Part shown: positions 60,966 to 64,000 of the stretch, in pieces | Layout of the letters: each line of letters starts with the position of its first letter | Numbering within the stretch: the first letter of the stretch is position 1 | DNA from: Aquibacillus kalidii | Lineage (GTDB): Bacteria; Bacillota; Bacilli; Bacillales; Amphibacillaceae | NCBI RefSeq assembly: GCF_014280935.1 | Contig: NZ_JACLZI010000011.1 | Coordinates: 1-64,000 of the forward strand | Direction of reading: 5' to 3' | DNA length: 64,000 nt | Translations under genes and position numbers: made by a program | The notes under the pieces: generated by a model | Told to the model about the DNA's origin: nothing | Seen by the model: only the letters and a program-made list of their open reading frames with translations | Database searches by the model: none

Positions 60966-61527
60966 GTTGCTTTTCTGTGATAATGGTTGAGGCTGATTCT
61001 GCTGAAGTAAGATAAGATGATAGATCCCCTTGATAGATTAGTTTAAGTTGATACCATTGCCTTAAATCCTGGGGCTTCGTTAAACAGTGAGGTTTTTTAT
61101 TTTCATAAATACCACAGTCTGAAAGAATCGTTGCGATAAATTGGGAGCAGAAAAAGGCATTTTTTCTTTCCAGCTCTTTGTTGATAAACACTCCGAATAA
61201 TCCCAATACATTATATCTATATTCACTTTTATTAGCTTCCATCTCATAAATAATCTTACGTATTTTATTAAACTCTAGATCAGATACTGAAAAACTATAA
61301 ACTGCACACTTAGCTTTATTAAAAAAAGGTATACGAAGATCCTCTTTAACAAAACCACCAATGAAAGGATTGCGTGGACTCTTTCTACCGAAGCTATACA
61401 CTTCCTGTAACCCCTCATCCAATGCAATCGATGCGTGATTTAAAGTAGAATTCGTGCAAATATTTATTGCACGAGTAAGTAATGTGCCTGTATCTGAAAA
61501 GAGAAGATATACTTTCCTTGTGCCCAT
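60952..61527 (-). CDS. Permuted NlpC/P60-like (YiiX-type) protein
   Basis: A 191-residue protein with the features of the circularly permuted papain-like group: a His in STLNHASIALDEG near the N-terminus and a Cys in KNAFFCSQFIATIL in the second half. Such proteins are amidases or lipid hydrolases; the activity here is unknown. ATG 61527 (MGTRKVYLLFSD) is chosen because GGGGGGAATAGG lies before it; the frame reaches TTG 61572 without a site. No signal peptide is seen. Confidence 0.75.
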   Translation of the reverse strand: MGTRKVYLLFSDTGTLLTRAINICTNSTLNHASIALDEGLQEVYSFGRKSPRNPFIGGFVKEDLRIPFFNKAKCAVYSFSVSDLEFNKIRKIIYEMEANKSEYRYNVLGLFGVFINKELERKNAFFCSQFIATILSDCGIYENKKPHCLTKPQDLRQWYQLKLIYQGDLSSYLTSAESASTIITEKQLNLV

Positions 61528-61699
61528 CCTATTCCCCCCAAGAGAGCCATTCTCTTTACTATCTGCTAGCAACAGTACGATTTTAGATTGTACTTAGCCA
61601 ACGACTTGAAAATTGATTGTTGTTCTTAATATAGTATATAGGTTGGAATCTGGCAAGAAGTGGATTTTTGGAAAATGATTTTCACAAGCATTTAAGCAG

Positions 61700-62095
61700 C
61701 TCTTCTTTTTCATTTGGTTAACTGCCCTCTTACGTCGCGAGTTTTCTCTTTTAATTCTTTTTCACTTCGTTAACTGCCCCCTTACATCGCGAGTTTTCTC
61801 TTTTAATTTTTTTTCGCTTCGTTAACTGCTCCCTTACATCGCGAGTTTTCCCTTTTAATTCTTTTTCGCTTCGTTAACTGCCCTCTTACATCGCGAGTTT
61901 TCTCTTTTAATTTTTTTCGCTTCGTTAACTGCCCTCTTACATCGCGAGTTTTCCCTTTTAATTCTTTTTCACTTCGTTAACTGCCCCCTTACATCGCGAG
62001 TTTTCTCTTTTAATTTTTTTTCACTTCGTTAACCGCCCTCTTACGTCGCGAGTTTTTTCTTTTAATTCTTTTTCGCTTCGTTAACTGCTCTTTTG
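61700..62095 (-). repeat. 52-bp tandem array, eight copies, opposite orientation
   Basis: GTTAACTGC or close variants begin at 61717, 61769, 61821, 61873, 61924, 61976, 62028 and 62080 (one 51-bp step). Read on the minus strand the unit is block A (TAACGAAGCGAA or TAACGAAGTGAA), a 20-base spacer rich in A, block B (TCGCGATGTAAGG) and a tail. Blocks A and B stand at the same columns (1-12 and 33-45) as in the 31 kb array, but the spacer is unrelated. The array fills the gap between the NERD gene and the NlpC/P60-like gene. Confidence 0.95.
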
Positions 62096-62116
62096 TCATT
62101 AGTTAAGCAACATTCC

Positions 62117-63034
62117 TTAAATATAATAACAATGTTGACCTTGTCCTTGCTGTTTCATTTCTTTTTGCAATACTCTCCGTATTGTTAACTTAGACTCTAC
62201 CACATCACACCATTCAAAGATGCTATTTGTCGTTATCTTACGCTTAGGGAAAAGAATTTGAAATTCTCGTACACTGCGAATTATACCTGCATCAATTCTT
62301 TCGACATGTCCACATTTCTCACATAATAATTTTAGCCTCGGAAAAGCGGTTAATCCATTATGACATTCCGGGCATAAAATCCCCTTCCGCACCTCGGAAT
62401 ACTCATAATCTGGTAAGCGAGTGAAAGGAGATTCCTCTATGTGTAATGACAATAGTTTGGAAGCTAACTTCTCTTGCTTGGCACTAATCACGTTTCCGAT
62501 TAAACCGTTATTTAATTGTTTTAAATAACGTGAAATTTGTGGATAGAATACAATTGGTGGGTCTATTGGAGCTTGGTATAGATAAAATTCGGGGTTAATA
62601 AAAATTAAATGAGATTCTATCAGAAGGTTGATTCGGAGAGATTGGAGTAATTGACGGAGCATTGCTTCACATCTTCTTAGCTGGTGGAGGGGGTTCTTGA
62701 TTTCGGTGCCAGATTTTGAAAACCATTGCTCTCCTTGGGCATAAAAGTCTCCTTTGTAGTTTTTCACTTCAAACACTATAATTTTTTGTGGCGTTATTAC
62801 TAGGGAATCAATCTGAAACATCGTACCATTATGCTCTAATAGGAGGTCGTTTAACACGATACTGCACTTACCATCTAACGCTTCAGACAATAACTTATCA
62901 AATTCACACTCCCCATCAAATCCTTGCAAACTATTTAAATAAGATTGTGCGTCTTTATCCATTAATTCAGATCTACTATCCAAGCACCCAAGCAATTCAA
63001 GTTCTTTTGGTTTTGAACGCATTTTTCTAATCAT
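62117..63034 (-). CDS. NERD domain protein with zinc ribbon
   Basis: A 305-residue protein. The NERD (nuclease-related) domain covers about residues 40-160, with the core IDSLVITPQKIIVFEVKNYK containing the Asp and Glu-x-Lys of the nuclease fold. A four-Cys zinc ribbon follows, CPECHNG and CEKCGH (about 220-245), then a basic helical end. GAAAGGAAG precedes the ATG. It lies just downstream of topB on the same strand; a role in DNA processing is possible but not shown. Confidence 0.82.
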   Translation of the reverse strand: MIRKMRSKPKELELLGCLDSRSELMDKDAQSYLNSLQGFDGECEFDKLLSEALDGKCSIVLNDLLLEHNGTMFQIDSLVITPQKIIVFEVKNYKGDFYAQGEQWFSKSGTEIKNPLHQLRRCEAMLRQLLQSLRINLLIESHLIFINPEFYLYQAPIDPPIVFYPQISRYLKQLNNGLIGNVISAKQEKLASKLLSLHIEESPFTRLPDYEYSEVRKGILCPECHNGLTAFPRLKLLCEKCGHVERIDAGIIRSVREFQILFPKRKITTNSIFEWCDVVESKLTIRRVLQKEMKQQGQGQHCYYI

Positions 63035-63075
63035 AGCCCACTTCCTTTCTTACCCTTACTATAAACCAAAATAAA

Positions 63076-63107
63076 TAGGGTGCCAATTCCAATTTGGACA
63101 CCCTAAA
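63076..63107 (-). terminator. Terminator of topB
   Basis: AGGGTG.CCAA pairs with TTGG.CACCCT; followed on the minus strand by TATTTATTTT. Confidence 0.7.
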
Positions 63108-63112
63108 ATTGA

Positions 63113-64000
63113 TTATTTCTTCAGTTTTGCTAACGCTTCTGCTAATGCTGGGTTAGTGAATTCTTCATTTTGCTTCTTCAAATACTTATTAACATCGCGT
63201 TTTGTTGCTTTACTATTATTTTGATTTTTTTTGCGTTTGTTGAAGGTTGATAATTTTTCACGGTGACCACAGCTACAGGTGAACATTTGCCCTTCCCCTT
63301 CACCACGTAAATCAAGCTTCTTATGACAGTTCGGACAACGCGCATTTGTTTTCTTGGCAATGTTTTTCTTTTCTCCACAAGAACGATCTTGGCAGACAAG
63401 CATTTTACCATTTTTGTTGTTGATCTCGAGCATTAACTTACCACAGCTAGGGCATTTTGTTCCGGTAACGTTGTCATGCTTAAATTTAACATCAGTGCCT
63501 TTAATCTCTTGAACAACTGCTTTTGCATAACCTTTCATTTCCTTAATAAAAATATCTTTTTTCAGCTTACCCTCCGCAATCGCAGATAACTTTTGTTCCC
63601 ACTCTGCTGTTAAGGATGGTGACTTCAAATCAGCCGGCACTAGATCCAGCAGCTGTTTTCCCTTTGAGGTAATAAAAATATGCTTGCCGCGTTTATCCAT
63701 ATATGCACTGTTAAATAATTTTTCAATAATATCCGCACGCGTTGCAACAGTACCTAATCCGCCTGTTTGATTCAACGTTTTCGCTAAATCTTTGTCCTCA
63801 CTAGTTAAATATCGGGTTGGATTTTCCATTGCTTGTAGTAAAGCACCCTCGGTGAATCGTTCTGGAGGCTTTGTCTGCCCATTGGTTAGCTTCACATTAA
63901 TTCCTGATAGTGACTCTCCCTTTGATAGTCCCGGTAAGGTCTGATCCTTCTCTTCTGAGTCATCATCATCGTATCGATTATTGTAGACTTCTTTCCATCC
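63113..64000 (-). CDS. topB: DNA topoisomerase III, C-terminal part (cut by window end)
   Basis: The last 295 codons of a type IA topoisomerase. The open frame runs on to 64000, so the active-site Tyr and the N-terminal Toprim domain are outside the window. Visible parts: PPERFTEGALLQAMENPTRY and GGLGTVATRADIIEKLF (central domain), then two or three zinc-ribbon-like modules, CPSCGK, CQDRSCGEK, CPNCHK and CSCGH. The Lys-rich end is usual for TopB of bacilli. The apparent start at 63895 (GTG) is internal. Confidence 0.92.
   Translation of the reverse strand, partial: GWKEVYNNRYDDDDSEEKDQTLPGLSKGESLSGINVKLTNGQTKPPERFTEGALLQAMENPTRYLTSEDKDLAKTLNQTGGLGTVATRADIIEKLFNSAYMDKRGKHIFITSKGKQLLDLVPADLKSPSLTAEWEQKLSAIAEGKLKKDIFIKEMKGYAKAVVQEIKGTDVKFKHDNVTGTKCPSCGKLMLEINNKNGKMLVCQDRSCGEKKNIAKKTNARCPNCHKKLDLRGEGEGQMFTCSCGHREKLSTFNKRKKNQNNSKATKRDVNKYLKKQNEEFTNPALAEALAKLKK

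Noticed and set aside
61700-62095. The second 52-bp array as a CRISPR array.
   Set aside because: Same reason: homogeneous spacers, no leader and no cas genes.
63895-63895. GTG 63895 as start of a 260-residue zinc-ribbon protein.
   Set aside because: The frame is open to the window end with TopB-like sequence, so this is an internal codon of a truncated topB.

Overview
The window is low-GC Firmicute chromosome from a motile, spore-forming member of the Bacillaceae. The evidence is the gene content: cwlJ-gerQ germination genes, MotA/MotB, coproheme decarboxylase HemQ, LipL, a Lia-type envelope stress operon, an S-box and a yybP-ykoY riboswitch, and many AAGGAGG-type ribosome binding sites. 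The first 10 kb follow the Bacillus subtilis ywh/ywg/ywf/ywd gene neighbourhood. The sodium-linked transporters (SNF family, NhaP type, TRAP) fit a halotolerant relative such as Oceanobacillus or Virgibacillus, but the genus cannot be fixed from sequence alone. No rRNA, tRNA, complete insertion sequence, prophage or CRISPR array was seen.

Layout. 0-12.6 kb: a 4-oxalocrotonate tautomerase, ywgA/ywfO, lipL, an enolase-superfamily racemase, a small XRE regulator with a membrane partner, pta facing hemQ, cwlJ-gerQ, a sodium symporter-ywdI-ywdK operon and ywaF. 12.6-18.2 kb: a 43-residue gene with a cre site, an acyltransferase, divergent ku and ligD (non-homologous end joining), then a dense 21/18-bp repeat array. 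18.3-26.1 kb: an M29 aminopeptidase, motAB, an OsmC protein, terC under a manganese riboswitch, pgcA and an AI-2E-family exporter. 26.3-31.6 kb: a TRAP transporter operon, a GNAT gene, a 55-residue coiled-coil protein and a 52-bp tandem array. 31.7-44.1 kb: an NhaP/RCK antiporter, brnQ, a quinone-reductase-like gene, recQ, a secreted alpha-amylase with a perfect cre site, gene remnants that may come from a type VII secretion locus, and a second M29 aminopeptidase. 44.1-51.6 kb: an ABC-F ATPase, catE facing an HxlR regulator, a thioesterase, cardiolipin synthase, rarD and hsp20. 51.7-60.5 kb: an S-box-controlled metY with an extra C-terminal domain, ypmR-ypmS, and a rearranged lia operon (liaI-like, liaH, liaF, liaS, liaR, DUF1700, DUF4097). 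60.6-64 kb: a 268-nt structured element, an NlpC/P60-like gene, a second 52-bp array, a NERD protein and the C-terminal part of topB, cut by the window end.

The most unusual material is not protein coding. Two 52-bp tandem arrays 30 kb apart lie in opposite orientation, keep two conserved blocks at identical columns, and have completely different internal spacers. A 21/18-bp GACGCAT array recurs as a relic 14 kb away. A multi-stem element lies at 60.63-60.90 kb, and there is a 50-bp perfect palindrome at 14.46 kb. Two genes, dctP and the alpha-amylase gene, have no canonical start codon where their signal peptide and ribosome binding site say it should be.
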